The notes under the pieces were generated by a model. The model did no database searches. It saw only the letters and a list, made by a program, of their open reading frames with translations, and was not told the origin of the DNA. 7,627 nt of DNA from an uncultured bacterium. Lineage in GTDB: Bacteria > Cyanobacteriota > Vampirovibrionia > Gastranaerophilales > Gastranaerophilaceae. Location: contig CASELB010000163.1 of assembly GCA_949288685.1 (NCBI GenBank), positions 1 through 7,627 on the forward strand. The letters run 5' to 3'. Shown piece by piece: positions 1-6,752 of the stretch (positions within the stretch are counted from its first letter, which is position 1; each line of letters begins with the position of its first letter). The position numbers and the translations under genes were made by a program.

Positions 1-1
1 C

Positions 2-2059
2 GAAGGTTCTGTTGTTAATGTTACAGGTGCTATTGACGGAAAAGACTTCCTTGCTGACGGTGAAGGTACAGTTGTAAATGCCGGTGAATATTTGCTTGCA
101 AGCGAAGGCGGTGTCGGTGTTAAAGACGGCGCAACAGTTTCTGCGGGTGGTGAAGTTACTGCAAACGGTGATGTTAGCGTAACTAACGGTTCAAGTCTCT
201 CTGCCGGCGGTAACCTGACATCAATGACCGGTTCAGTCGGTGTGGATAAGTCAACTCTTACCGTTCTCGGGGACTTGATTGCACAAAACTCTACAAACGG
301 TACATCGCTAAGCGTTTTAAACGAAGCTAATTTAACAGTAAACGGTGATGTCTTAACAAACCAAAACGTAGCACTCGACAAATCAAACCTGACAGTTAAC
401 GGTAATGTTACAACAGAAGGTATGGTAGGTGCTGATAACGGCTCTAACCTTACTGTTGGCGGAGATGTTGACTTTAATAACTACTTTGTAGTTCAAAACG
501 GTTCAACAGCTACTGTGAACGGTGATGTTACAGGAACTGCTGCAGATTCTAAAATCAGTATTTCCGGCAAGGATTCAACCGTTACACTTAACGGTAGCAA
601 TACTAATATAGGAAATCTCGGTTTAACTGACGGTATTCTGAATAACTATTCAAATATGAATGTTACTCAGGATATGACAATCGGCAGTTCTGCAACCGGC
701 GGTTCAACACCGGCGATTAATATGCAGAACGGCGGCGTAAACTCTATTAATGTTGAAGGAAATCTTACTCAAACTTCTGATGTTAATATGAGCTTTGATT
801 ACGATCCGCGCGGTAACGCTCTGGATCAGGTTGTTGTCGGAGGAACTTATACTAACAACGGTGATAATGAAATTTTAATTACAGGTATTAACTTTGTTAA
901 CTCACCTGATGATTATACATTCGAGATTGACGGTTCTAACCTGATACTTGATTCAACGGGTGCAGGTGTTGCAAACATCGGTGACAGCCAGTTTGTAGCA
1001 AACACAGCACTCGGTAAATACCTTGTAACTACTACAAGCGGCGGCGGGGGTGCTATCACAGGTTCATTGCAGTCTGTTAACCCGCAAATGTACAGAGCGC
1101 AAGTTTCTACGGTTGCTCAATACGCTAACCAGTTAGCATTTAATAACTTGCTATTTGACCACGCTGCAATTGTTTCCGGTCAATTCGGAAATCACAGTGA
1201 TGATGAAATTGCTAACCGTTATGCGGCTGCTAATCCGCTCTTTGGACCGTACCAATATAGCAAGAAGGATGGCGGACTCTGGTTTAAGGCTTACGGGAAC
1301 ATAGAAAACATTTCTATGACAAAAGGCATTCACGTAGATAACCAGGCATACGGCGCAATCCTTGGTGCTGACTTCCCGGTTGTAGAACTTAAAGAAGGAT
1401 GGAAATTAATACCTACTGCTTACGTAGCATACAATGGTGCTCACCAAAACTATAATTTCGTAAGTATGTATCAAAACGGCGGTCAAATCGGTGCTATGGC
1501 TACTGCTTATAAAGGTGACTTCTTTACATCTTTATTAGCATACGGCGGCGGCTATGCTAACGAAATGAACGTTCGTAATATTGGTTATGGCTCAGGTTCT
1601 GATACAACAGGTAACTGGTTTGCCGGTGTTGCATCAAAAACGGCATATAACTTCCACTTACCAAAAGATTTTATAATCCAACCTACAGCAATGATTGCTT
1701 ATAATATCTTCGGTAATCAAAATTACGGATCACAATTCGGCGGAAGCCTCGGTATGAATTCAGGATTCTTAAACGGTATCAACATTGCTCCGGGTGTGAA
1801 TGTTATCTGGAATAAGAAAACATTTAGCATCTATGGTACTGCTCAATTAGTATTCAATATTATGGGCGGTGTTGACGGACGCGCCGGAAATGTTACTCTC
1901 GATGATGTAAGAATGAAACACCCGTACGTTGAATACGGTTTAGGTGTCATTAAGAGTTTCAAAGAAAGACTGGCAGGTTATGTTCAGTTTACTATCAGAA
2001 ACGGTGGCAGAACCGGTATTGGATTTATGGGCGGTTTCCAATACAAACTTGGAAAGTAG
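2..2059 (+). CDS. Autotransporter-type surface protein, 5'-partial (beta-helix passenger plus C-terminal outer-membrane barrel)
   Basis: The reading frame is open from base 2 to the TAG at 2057-2059 (685 codons seen), so the true start lies upstream of the window; the TTG at 92 is only an internal codon. Residues 1 to about 180 are a Gly/Asn/Thr/Val-rich passenger built from roughly 20-residue units ending in a G-(D/N/E)-(V/L) turn, as in NGDV, GGNL, LGDL and NGNV, consistent with a right-handed beta-helix. Residues about 250-320 form a passenger-end module (VVVGGTYTNNG, SPDDYTFEI). A helix-like stretch at about 365-392 could thread the pore, and residues about 423-685 alternate aromatic and polar strands typical of an autotransporter beta-domain (starting GGLWFKAYGN). 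The role is probably a self-translocating adhesin or surface-display protein; the ligand cannot be told. An oddity is the C-terminus, which ends YKLGK rather than the usual terminal Phe/Trp. It is convergent with the PHP gene and has its own terminator. Confidence 0.85.
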   Translation, partial: EGSVVNVTGAIDGKDFLADGEGTVVNAGEYLLASEGGVGVKDGATVSAGGEVTANGDVSVTNGSSLSAGGNLTSMTGSVGVDKSTLTVLGDLIAQNSTNGTSLSVLNEANLTVNGDVLTNQNVALDKSNLTVNGNVTTEGMVGADNGSNLTVGGDVDFNNYFVVQNGSTATVNGDVTGTAADSKISISGKDSTVTLNGSNTNIGNLGLTDGILNNYSNMNVTQDMTIGSSATGGSTPAINMQNGGVNSINVEGNLTQTSDVNMSFDYDPRGNALDQVVVGGTYTNNGDNEILITGINFVNSPDDYTFEIDGSNLILDSTGAGVANIGDSQFVANTALGKYLVTTTSGGGGAITGSLQSVNPQMYRAQVSTVAQYANQLAFNNLLFDHAAIVSGQFGNHSDDEIANRYAAANPLFGPYQYSKKDGGLWFKAYGNIENISMTKGIHVDNQAYGAILGADFPVVELKEGWKLIPTAYVAYNGAHQNYNFVSMYQNGGQIGAMATAYKGDFFTSLLAYGGGYANEMNVRNIGYGSGSDTTGNWFAGVASKTAYNFHLPKDFIIQPTAMIAYNIFGNQNYGSQFGGSLGMNSGFLNGINIAPGVNVIWNKKTFSIYGTAQLVFNIMGGVDGRAGNVTLDDVRMKHPYVEYGLGVIKSFKERLAGYVQFTIRNGGRTGIGFMGGFQYKLGK

Positions 2060-2078
2060 TAATAAGTCTGAAAAATCT

Positions 2079-2115
2079 AAAGCGCGACCTCAGGAAACTG
2101 AGGTCGCGCTTTTTG
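2079..2115 (+). terminator. Strong intrinsic terminator after the autotransporter gene
   Basis: A perfect 13-bp GC-rich stem (2081-2093 with 2098-2110), extended to 15 bp by flanking A/T pairs, closes a GAAA tetraloop and runs into TTTTT (2110-2114). It starts 20 bases after the stop codon. On the other strand the stem is followed by a broken T-run, so it may also stop minus-strand transcripts leaving the PHP gene. The 313-base gap between stop codons (2060-2372) contains only this hairpin and palindromic repeats. Confidence 0.93.
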
Positions 2116-2148
2116 TATACCGTGCGCGGAAGTATGATAATAAAATCT

Positions 2149-2227
2149 GTCATTCCGAACTTGTTTCGGAATCTCAAACAAGTCTTGTATTAGTCCCTGA
2201 AATAAAAATTTACCCCTTCAGGGTGAC
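2149..2227. repeat. Palindromic dispersed element A (two hairpins, GTCA/TGAC ends)
   Basis: The element begins GTCA (2149-2152) and ends TGAC (2224-2227). The left hairpin pairs ATTCCGAA (2152-2159) with TTCGGAAT (2165-2172) around a 5-nt CTTGT loop. The right hairpin pairs CCCTGAA (2195-2201) with TTCAGGG (2217-2223). This is the best-preserved copy of a family seen again at 2237, 3195 and 3326. Read in one frame it gives a CHSELVSES-type peptide, a well-known artefact of this style of bacterial intergenic repeat, so no protein should be called here. Confidence 0.8.
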
Positions 2228-2236
2228 ATATAAACT

Positions 2237-2346
2237 GTCGTCCTGAACTTATTTCAGGACCTTACCAGCAGGGTATTAGTAAGATATTTAACAGTGTGAA
2301 AATTGTATAAAATAAATAAATCGATTTTCTACGCTTTCAGGATGAC
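2237..2346. repeat. Palindromic dispersed element B
   Basis: The left hairpin pairs GTCCTGAA (2240-2247) with TTCAGGAC (2253-2260) around CTTAT, the same 8-bp stem and 5-nt loop design as element A. The distal end is TTCAGGATGAC (2336-2346), matching the family's right end, but a clear partner for that arm is missing. Inside, CTTAC (2261-2265) can pair with GTAAG (2279-2283). The copy may be degenerate or a fusion of two ends. Confidence 0.7.
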
Positions 2347-2357
2347 ATCTTCTCATA

Positions 2358-2397
2358 TCATTCCAGGTGCTTTTATATTTCATGGAATGTAGGTGAC
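2358..2397. repeat. Short palindrome overlapping the 3' end of the PHP gene
   Basis: CATTCCA (2359-2365) pairs with TGGAATG (2383-2389), and the segment closes with GTGAC(AT) like the right end of elements A-C. It spans the PHP stop codon (2373-2375) and the last few codons. It may be a diverged member of the repeat family or simply a hairpin at the gene end. It is not followed by a minus-strand T-run, so it is not a classical terminator. Confidence 0.45.
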
Positions 2398-3158
2398 ATT
2401 TTCTCAAATGTACAAAAATATTTAAACCCTAAATCTTTTAAAATCTCTTCCGTGTCTTTTATCTTGTATGCTACATGTTCAGGGTGGTGCGAGTCTGCGC
2501 CGATTGTTATTATTTCCCCGCCGAGTTCTTTATATAATTTTATTATATTAATTGACGGGGTTAAATCTCCGATATTATATCTGTAACAGGACGTATTAAC
2601 TTCTATTCCCTTATCATTTTTTATTACTTTTTTTAGGATGTGTTCTACTTTGTCTTTTATCTTTTCAAAAGGATAAACTCCGTTTCTGTCATATCGTCTT
2701 ATAACGTCCATGTGCCCAAGAACACTGTAATCATTGTAATTTGATACAATTCTGTCCAGCTCTTCGTAATATTCTTCTATATATTGTTTTTGCGACTTCC
2801 CGCTTTGGAAAGATTGCGACCAGAATTCCTTATTATTAATCTGGTGCATTGATAGTAAGATAAAATCAAAGTCGTATGAGCGGAAGATTTTTTCGTACTG
2901 CGGGATTGTGTGGGATTGCATTCCAAATTCCATACCAAACTTAAGTTTTATTTTATTCCCGTATAATTTATTCATACGGTTAAATTCTTTAAGGTACGCT
3001 TCACAGTCACAGTCGTGCATACTATAAACGCCGATATCAATATGTTCGGTAAAACATATTTCATTCAGCCCCTCTTTTATTGCTGCTTTGATACAATCTT
3101 CCATCGGCATTGAGCAATCATCACTAAAATAGGTGTGAGCGTGGTAATTTGCAAACAT
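2373..3158 (-). CDS. PHP-domain phosphoesterase, histidinol-phosphatase (HisJ/HisK) family
   Basis: This 261-residue protein has the usual length for PHP-type histidinol-phosphatases, which remove phosphate from L-histidinol phosphate in the penultimate steps of histidine synthesis in the cytosol. The metal-site motifs are in order: YHAH (H6, H8) with D13; TEH (E38, H39); GMEFG (E77); SMHQ (H105); LGHMD (H149, D151); GIEVN (E186); and GADSHHP (D222, H224). All the ligands expected for a trinuclear centre appear present. The end, KYFCTFEKMSPTFHEI, resembles the family's ordinary C-terminus. The ATG is preceded by GGAG with an 8-base gap. No other his gene is in the window, and the gene stands alone between two clusters of palindromic repeats, so a different phosphoester substrate remains possible. 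Confidence 0.85.
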   Translation of the reverse strand: MFANYHAHTYFSDDCSMPMEDCIKAAIKEGLNEICFTEHIDIGVYSMHDCDCEAYLKEFNRMNKLYGNKIKLKFGMEFGMQSHTIPQYEKIFRSYDFDFILLSMHQINNKEFWSQSFQSGKSQKQYIEEYYEELDRIVSNYNDYSVLGHMDVIRRYDRNGVYPFEKIKDKVEHILKKVIKNDKGIEVNTSCYRYNIGDLTPSINIIKLYKELGGEIITIGADSHHPEHVAYKIKDTEEILKDLGFKYFCTFEKMSPTFHEI

Positions 3159-3194
3159 TCTTTAATCTCCAAATATAAAATATTTTTACTCCCT

Positions 3195-3311
3195 GTATTC
3201 CGAATTTGGTTTGGAATATGTGTCAAGGTTTGTTATAGACCCTGAAACGCGCCTAGCAATAAACGGATATACTTCGCCTTACCATCCTCTGCCCGGCTTG
3301 TTCAGGGTGAC
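3195..3311. repeat. Palindromic dispersed element C
   Basis: The left hairpin pairs ATTCCGAA (3197-3204) with TTTGGAAT (3210-3217), one G-U pair, around a 5-nt loop. The right arms CCCTGAA (3240-3246) and TTCAGGG (3301-3307) are identical to those of element A but 54 bases apart instead of 15, and the element ends TGAC (3308-3311). The extra interior contains CTTACCA, also found in element B, so this copy may be composite. It occupies the leader of the PHP gene. Confidence 0.7.
3232..3259 (-). promoter_or_regulatory. Possible promoter of the PHP gene, inside repeat element C
   Basis: On the minus strand, TTGCTA (3254-3259) lies 16 bases ahead of TATAAC (3232-3237). Transcription from it would give a leader of about 65 bases containing the element's left hairpin before the ribosome binding site at 3167-3170. 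A perfect TTGACA (3221-3226) lies nearby but lacks a good -10 at the right distance. The match is modest, and the site is assigned only because no better one is seen. Confidence 0.3.
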
Positions 3312-3325
3312 ATGTTTTGTTTCGG

Positions 3326-3368
3326 TCATGCTGAACCCGTTTCAGCATCTGTGGTAAGAACTTAACAG
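3326..3368. repeat. Palindromic dispersed element D (left half)
   Basis: It begins GTCA (3326). ATGCTGAA (3328-3335) pairs with TTCAGCAT (3341-3348) around a 5-nt CCCGT loop. The following GTAAGAACTTAACAG (3354-3368) resembles the sequence inside element B (2279-2294), so homology extends beyond the hairpin. No right end is visible before the terminator at 3391, so the copy looks truncated. Confidence 0.65.
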
Positions 3369-3390
3369 CTTCCAGCCCAGAATATGATAC

Positions 3391-3426
3391 CACAAAAAAA
3401 CACCGGATTATCCGGTGCTTTTTGTG
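3391..3426 (-). terminator. Intrinsic terminator ending the right-hand minus-strand genes, probably bidirectional
   Basis: A CACCGGA/TCCGGTG stem (3401-3407 with 3411-3417) and a TTA loop are flanked by A and T tracts on both sides (CACAAAAA at 3391-3398 and its complement at 3419-3426). On the minus strand the stem is followed by a run of seven T. It sits 26 bases beyond the stop codon of the 150-residue gene and isolates it from the PHP gene. Confidence 0.88.
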
Positions 3427-3451
3427 TAATTAACGGGGTTATAATTAAATT

Positions 3452-3904
3452 TTACATTTTTTTTATGCATATAGTCAAATTTGAGACGGTTCTGTACAGG
3501 TTTTTTAGAAATGTGTCTTCACAAGTAAATTTGCCGTTTGAAAGGTAGTTAAGCCCGTCTTTATTTTCTAAAAACCTTTTATTACTGCGTTCGGCTTGAA
3601 GTACTCGATTAGTATCTGCACTAATAGTTTCACCCAGAGTAATATGTTTTGGTGTAGTAACTTCAACATTAATAAGTTTTCCTTTTGAAGTTGCACAATC
3701 ACCTATATTAATTTTAACATTGTTTGCTTTTGCATAGTTTGCAAGCATTTCTTGCGCGGTGATAATTTGCTTGTACGCTTCATCACTTTGCCCCGGTGTT
3801 ATATTTACGTACTTATTAATTTCTGCCTGATGTTTTTCTATACGCATGTTTTTGATTTGTGTACCAATAGCTTTAATCGGTTGTTTAAGATTTTTTATGT
3901 TCAT
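3452..3904 (-). CDS. Hypothetical protein, 150 residues
   Basis: I do not recognise this protein. It has no signal peptide or membrane segment and is probably soluble. The N-terminal 35 residues are rich in Lys, Gln and Ile (MNIKNLKQPIKAIGTQIKN) and could be helical. Residues about 40-60 (SDEAYKQIITAQEMLANYAK) look like an amphipathic helix, followed by a short beta-like region (NVKINIGD, LINVEVTTPKHITLG). There are three Cys (GDC, FTC, TIC) with no metal-binding spacing. The start is well supported: AGGAG lies 6 bases before the ATG. It is 72 bases downstream of the GH13 gene with no terminator between, so co-transcription is likely, and a strong terminator follows it. Confidence 0.75.
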   Translation of the reverse strand: MNIKNLKQPIKAIGTQIKNMRIEKHQAEINKYVNITPGQSDEAYKQIITAQEMLANYAKANNVKINIGDCATSKGKLINVEVTTPKHITLGETISADTNRVLQAERSNKRFLENKDGLNYLSNGKFTCEDTFLKNLYRTVSNLTICIKKM

Positions 3905-3976
3905 AGTTTTCTCCTGGAATTTTATATTTATCTTAAATCCCGTAAAAATAATTGTTGCTATAAAAAGAATAAATCT

Positions 3977-6061
3977 TTACAAAACTTCATTTTCTGCGCT
4001 TAGCCATAAAAATTCATACGGCTGGAGCGGAATATATAGTTTGCGGTTTGTTATACTTACATCAGCTCTGTATTTACGGTTATTCATAAGGTTTTTAAAT
4101 AAAATGGATTTGCTGCCTTTTTTTAGAACTGTGGTTACAGGTAAGTCAATTTCGGCAATTATTTTCTTGTTGGAAAGGTTATTAACAATAAGGACTTTGT
4201 TGCTTTTATCCCCTCTTATATAAGCAAAAGCCTCTTTGTTTTTAGCTTTTAGCAGCGTGAAACTGCCTCTGCTGATTGCGGGGAATTGTTTTCTTATAGC
4301 AATTAAGGCTTTGACATTATTATATATCTGGCTGTTATTTTTGTACCAGTTTTTTAGTGAACCGTAAAAGAGTTTTTGCGGAATTGTGCCTCTGTGAATG
4401 TCACGGCTGTCAAAATAGCTTAATAGTCTTATTTTATTTTTTTTCTGGATATATTCGCGCTGACGTGCAAATTCTTGTGCAAATTCCAGGTCATTTTTTG
4501 CTCCTACTTCATCTCCGTAGTAGATTACAGGTGTTCCGGGAAGTGAGAGCAAAAGAGAAAATGCCATTGATATCCTGTCCGGATTATAGTCTAAAAAGTC
4601 TGCAATTCTTCCGCTGACTCCAAGACCTTCTCTAAAGCCTGCACCTTTTCTTACAAGAGAGTTGTAAATAATTTCGCGGGTTTCAGGTGATATCATTTCC
4701 AGTGTTAATTCATCATGAAGTCTCAAAAATATAGCCCATGTACATGATTGCGGAATTTGCGGCGTATTTTTGTTTGCTTCCGCAAAGTGTTTGCTGTCCT
4801 CTGTTACAAGTGTTGCCCACAGAGCCGGCATATACGGAAAATGGTATGCTATTTGAAATTCGTCTGTGCGTTTGAAATCCAGTTCTTTATCATTGACAAA
4901 AGCAGATGTTTTGCGTTCAGTTCCGAAATACGGAAGAATGTCTTTCGGTGTCTGACACGCCTCTGCAATCATTACAGAACTCGGAGCAGTTATTTGCATA
5001 TAAATGCTTAAAATTTTTAAAATCTGATGTGTAAGCGGGTTATTTTCCGCATCAGTGCCATCTTCTTTTATAAAGTAAGGAACCGCGTCCATTCTGAAAA
5101 TATCAATTCCGCGATTTGCCCAGTTGCTCAAGGTTTCAAGGCAATAGTATAAAACATTCGGATTCATCCAGTTTATATCAAGCTGGAACGGATAAAAGGT
5201 GTGGTAAAAATAATAGTCTTTCCCTTGTATAGTAACTTTTCTGTAGTGGTTTTCCGTTATTTCCGGAAAAATTAATCTGCGTTTTGAAATTTTACCGTTT
5301 GCTTCCGTGTACTCAACTATTATACCTTTTTTCTCATCGTTATATTTGCGATATTTAGGCATTTCTTCTTTTACAACGAAATAATTAATTTTATCTAAAT
5401 CGCCTTTAAGTGCTTGTTGGAACCATTCGTGTTTATCGGAAAAGTGGTTGTAAATAAGATCGGCTTTTATTTTAAAACCTTTCGCTTTTGCAGCTTTTAC
5501 AAATTCTTCAAACTGTTTCATTCCGCCTAAATCTTCACGAACGTTGTCAGGGTTGTTTATATCAAAACCTGCATCAGACATCGGGGATTCGGCAAATGGT
5601 AAGATATATAATGTAGTGACTCCCAAATCTTCAAGGTAATCAAGCATTTTTGCGGTATCTTTAAACTGGTTTGGCTTATCGGCTGACGTTACGCCAAAGC
5701 GATCGGTATAAAACATATAGATAATTTCATCTTTATACCAGTCTTCCGGTCTGGTTAAGTCTTGTTGTTTAAGTTCTTCGGAGCGGTTTTCTCTTGCTCT
5801 GGCAGCAAGTTCAAGTATATGGGAATAGATTTCATCCGTTTGTTCCGCGCCATAAACTTTTGTTATTGCAGTCTTTAACTCCTTTTCCGTTTTTTTTGAA
5901 ATTATTTTGGGCGCGGTGCTTTGTTCTTCGCCGGTTGTTTGTAACAGGACATTTTCATTTGCACTGTTATCCGCTTTTAAAAATTTTGGAAATGCCGGAA
6001 TTGTTGTATTATAAAAACATAAACATGTTAAAAGGGTCAATGCTAAAAGTTTTTTGTTCAT
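3977..6061 (-). CDS. Exported GH13 enzyme related to trehalose synthase (maltose alpha-D-glucosyltransferase)
   Basis: The product is 694 residues from the ATG at 6059-6061. A TTG one codon earlier, at 6064, is in frame, but the ATG has GGAGG (6071-6075) 9 bases upstream and begins a typical signal peptide (MNKKLLALTLLTCLCF). After a polar linker to about residue 105, the (beta/alpha)8 barrel starts at DWYKDEIIY. The GH13 catalytic regions are visible: DLIYNH (D201, H206), FRMD (R323, nucleophile D325), IAEA (acid/base E367) and LHDELTLEM (H449, D450). The blocks HDELTLEM and LLLSLPGTPVIYYGDEVG closely match trehalose synthases, which isomerise maltose and trehalose. The C-terminal 110 residues look like a beta-sandwich. 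Three oddities stand out: a signal peptide where TreS is normally cytosolic, Leu in place of Asn in the NHD motif, and no RTPMQW signature. It could instead be a secreted or periplasmic alpha-glucosidase or transglycosylase. Family assignment is firm; the reaction is not. Confidence 0.85.
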   Translation of the reverse strand: MNKKLLALTLLTCLCFYNTTIPAFPKFLKADNSANENVLLQTTGEEQSTAPKIISKKTEKELKTAITKVYGAEQTDEIYSHILELAARARENRSEELKQQDLTRPEDWYKDEIIYMFYTDRFGVTSADKPNQFKDTAKMLDYLEDLGVTTLYILPFAESPMSDAGFDINNPDNVREDLGGMKQFEEFVKAAKAKGFKIKADLIYNHFSDKHEWFQQALKGDLDKINYFVVKEEMPKYRKYNDEKKGIIVEYTEANGKISKRRLIFPEITENHYRKVTIQGKDYYFYHTFYPFQLDINWMNPNVLYYCLETLSNWANRGIDIFRMDAVPYFIKEDGTDAENNPLTHQILKILSIYMQITAPSSVMIAEACQTPKDILPYFGTERKTSAFVNDKELDFKRTDEFQIAYHFPYMPALWATLVTEDSKHFAEANKNTPQIPQSCTWAIFLRLHDELTLEMISPETREIIYNSLVRKGAGFREGLGVSGRIADFLDYNPDRISMAFSLLLSLPGTPVIYYGDEVGAKNDLEFAQEFARQREYIQKKNKIRLLSYFDSRDIHRGTIPQKLFYGSLKNWYKNNSQIYNNVKALIAIRKQFPAISRGSFTLLKAKNKEAFAYIRGDKSNKVLIVNNLSNKKIIAEIDLPVTTVLKKGSKSILFKNLMNNRKYRADVSITNRKLYIPLQPYEFLWLSAENEVL

Positions 6062-6088
6062 CAAGAGAAACCTCCATGATGATATTTT

Positions 6089-6119
6089 ATTATAAACATT
6101 GAGAGTTTACACAGTAAAA
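6089..6119 (-). promoter_or_regulatory. Possible promoter of the GH13 gene
   Basis: A perfect minus-strand TATAAT lies at 6089-6094, about 28 bases before the ATG, leaving a short leader that includes the GGAGG. The matching -35 region is weak (TTACTG-like about 17 bases further up), so this rests mainly on the -10. It would allow the GH13 gene to be transcribed separately from the acidic-protein gene upstream. Confidence 0.35.
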
Positions 6120-6147
6120 TAAAATTATTTTAACAAAATTTATATAA

Positions 6148-6594
6148 TTAAATTTCTTCGTTCTCAAACTCTTCATCTTCAGGAAATAAGTCAATATTTT
6201 GTTCGTCTTCTCCAAGTAAGTTTTCTTCGTTTTGTTCTTCCTGATTATTTTCTTTGCCGTGTTTAGAGTTTTCTTTTATAATTTCTTCCGTTTCGCTCTC
6301 TAAGTCATCAAAATTAAAGGGTTCTTGTTTTTTAGGTCTTTTGGAATTGATTACTGCTGCAACATTCATCATAGCAAGTGAGTTTAATGTTGCTCTGAGT
6401 TGTGCACTTCTGTCCGTAAATTCTTCTTGTACCGGTTGTTCTTCTTCTCCCTCTCCGCGGTTAATTACGCCGTATTCTGTGCCCGGACCGTATTTTTCAT
6501 CATTAGTTTTTGCGGCAGTACCGGATATGTCGCCGCTTTTAAAATTAAATGCGCCACCGATGCCGAAAAATCCTGCTGACCTATTGTCTACCAT
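6148..6594 (-). CDS. Acidic hypothetical protein, 148 residues
   Basis: No family is recognised. The N-terminal 45 residues are Gly-rich and near neutral (FFGIGGAFNF). From GEGEEEQ (about residue 48) onward the protein is strongly acidic, and the last 55 residues are dominated by Glu, Asp, Asn and Gln (for example EDEEFENEEI at the end). A short hydrophobic helix-like stretch (about 68-84, ATLNSLAMMNVAAVINS) and a basic patch (KRPKKQ) lie between. There is no classical signal peptide. The composition suggests a disordered acidic tail. The ATG is preceded by GAGG with a 10-base gap. The antisense frame over this gene is open too, but it is a shadow of the biased codons. It lies 83 bases upstream of the GH13 gene. 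Confidence 0.7.
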   Translation of the reverse strand: MVDNRSAGFFGIGGAFNFKSGDISGTAAKTNDEKYGPGTEYGVINRGEGEEEQPVQEEFTDRSAQLRATLNSLAMMNVAAVINSKRPKKQEPFNFDDLESETEEIIKENSKHGKENNQEEQNEENLLGEDEQNIDLFPEDEEFENEEI

Positions 6595-6752
6595 ATAAAA
6601 ACAACCTCACAATTTAAGTATAAACCCTGACTGAATATCCTCTTTCTTAGAGTTTAAACTTTTTGATGATATTTTAAAACCTCTAAATATATTATTTTGT
6701 TATTTTAGCAGGAATTTTTTACAAAAATTTACATATATAATTTGTTTTTGAA
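6595..6752. other. Very AT-rich intergenic stretch
   Basis: This stretch holds the ribosome binding site of the acidic gene (GAGG at 6605-6608) and a minus-strand TATACT at 6617-6622 that could be a -10 for it, without a convincing -35. Weak A/T-only inverted repeats near 6722-6750 do not qualify as a terminator. Nothing else is visible. Confidence 0.5.

Noticed and set aside
1944..2246. 100-codon plus-strand frame running from the barrel gene into the intergenic region
   Set aside because: Its first part is an out-of-frame shadow of the barrel gene and its second part translates the terminator and repeat A (the HSELVSES-type artefact).
2149..3368. Possible CRISPR array from the repeated motifs
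   Set aside because: Copies are unevenly spaced, differ in sequence, are palindromic and are interrupted by a gene; there are no uniform spacers and no cas genes.
3846..4223. Plus-strand frames across the GH13 3' end and the 150-residue gene
   Set aside because: They are antisense to confidently identified coding sequence, hydrophobic by codon complement, and have no ribosome binding site.
3977..6061. Lipoprotein signal at the GH13 N-terminus (LLTC)
   Set aside because: Thr at the position before Cys is a poor lipobox; an ordinary signal peptide explains the segment equally well.
6254..6598. 114-codon plus-strand frame over the acidic gene
   Set aside because: It is antisense to a gene whose biased Glu/Asp codons give Ser/Phe/Leu on the other strand, and the minus frame has the better start and ribosome site.
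6722..6750. Possible terminator after the CBS gene
   Set aside because: The stem is only six A/T pairs (CAAAAA/TTTTTG) with a long loop and no stable core.
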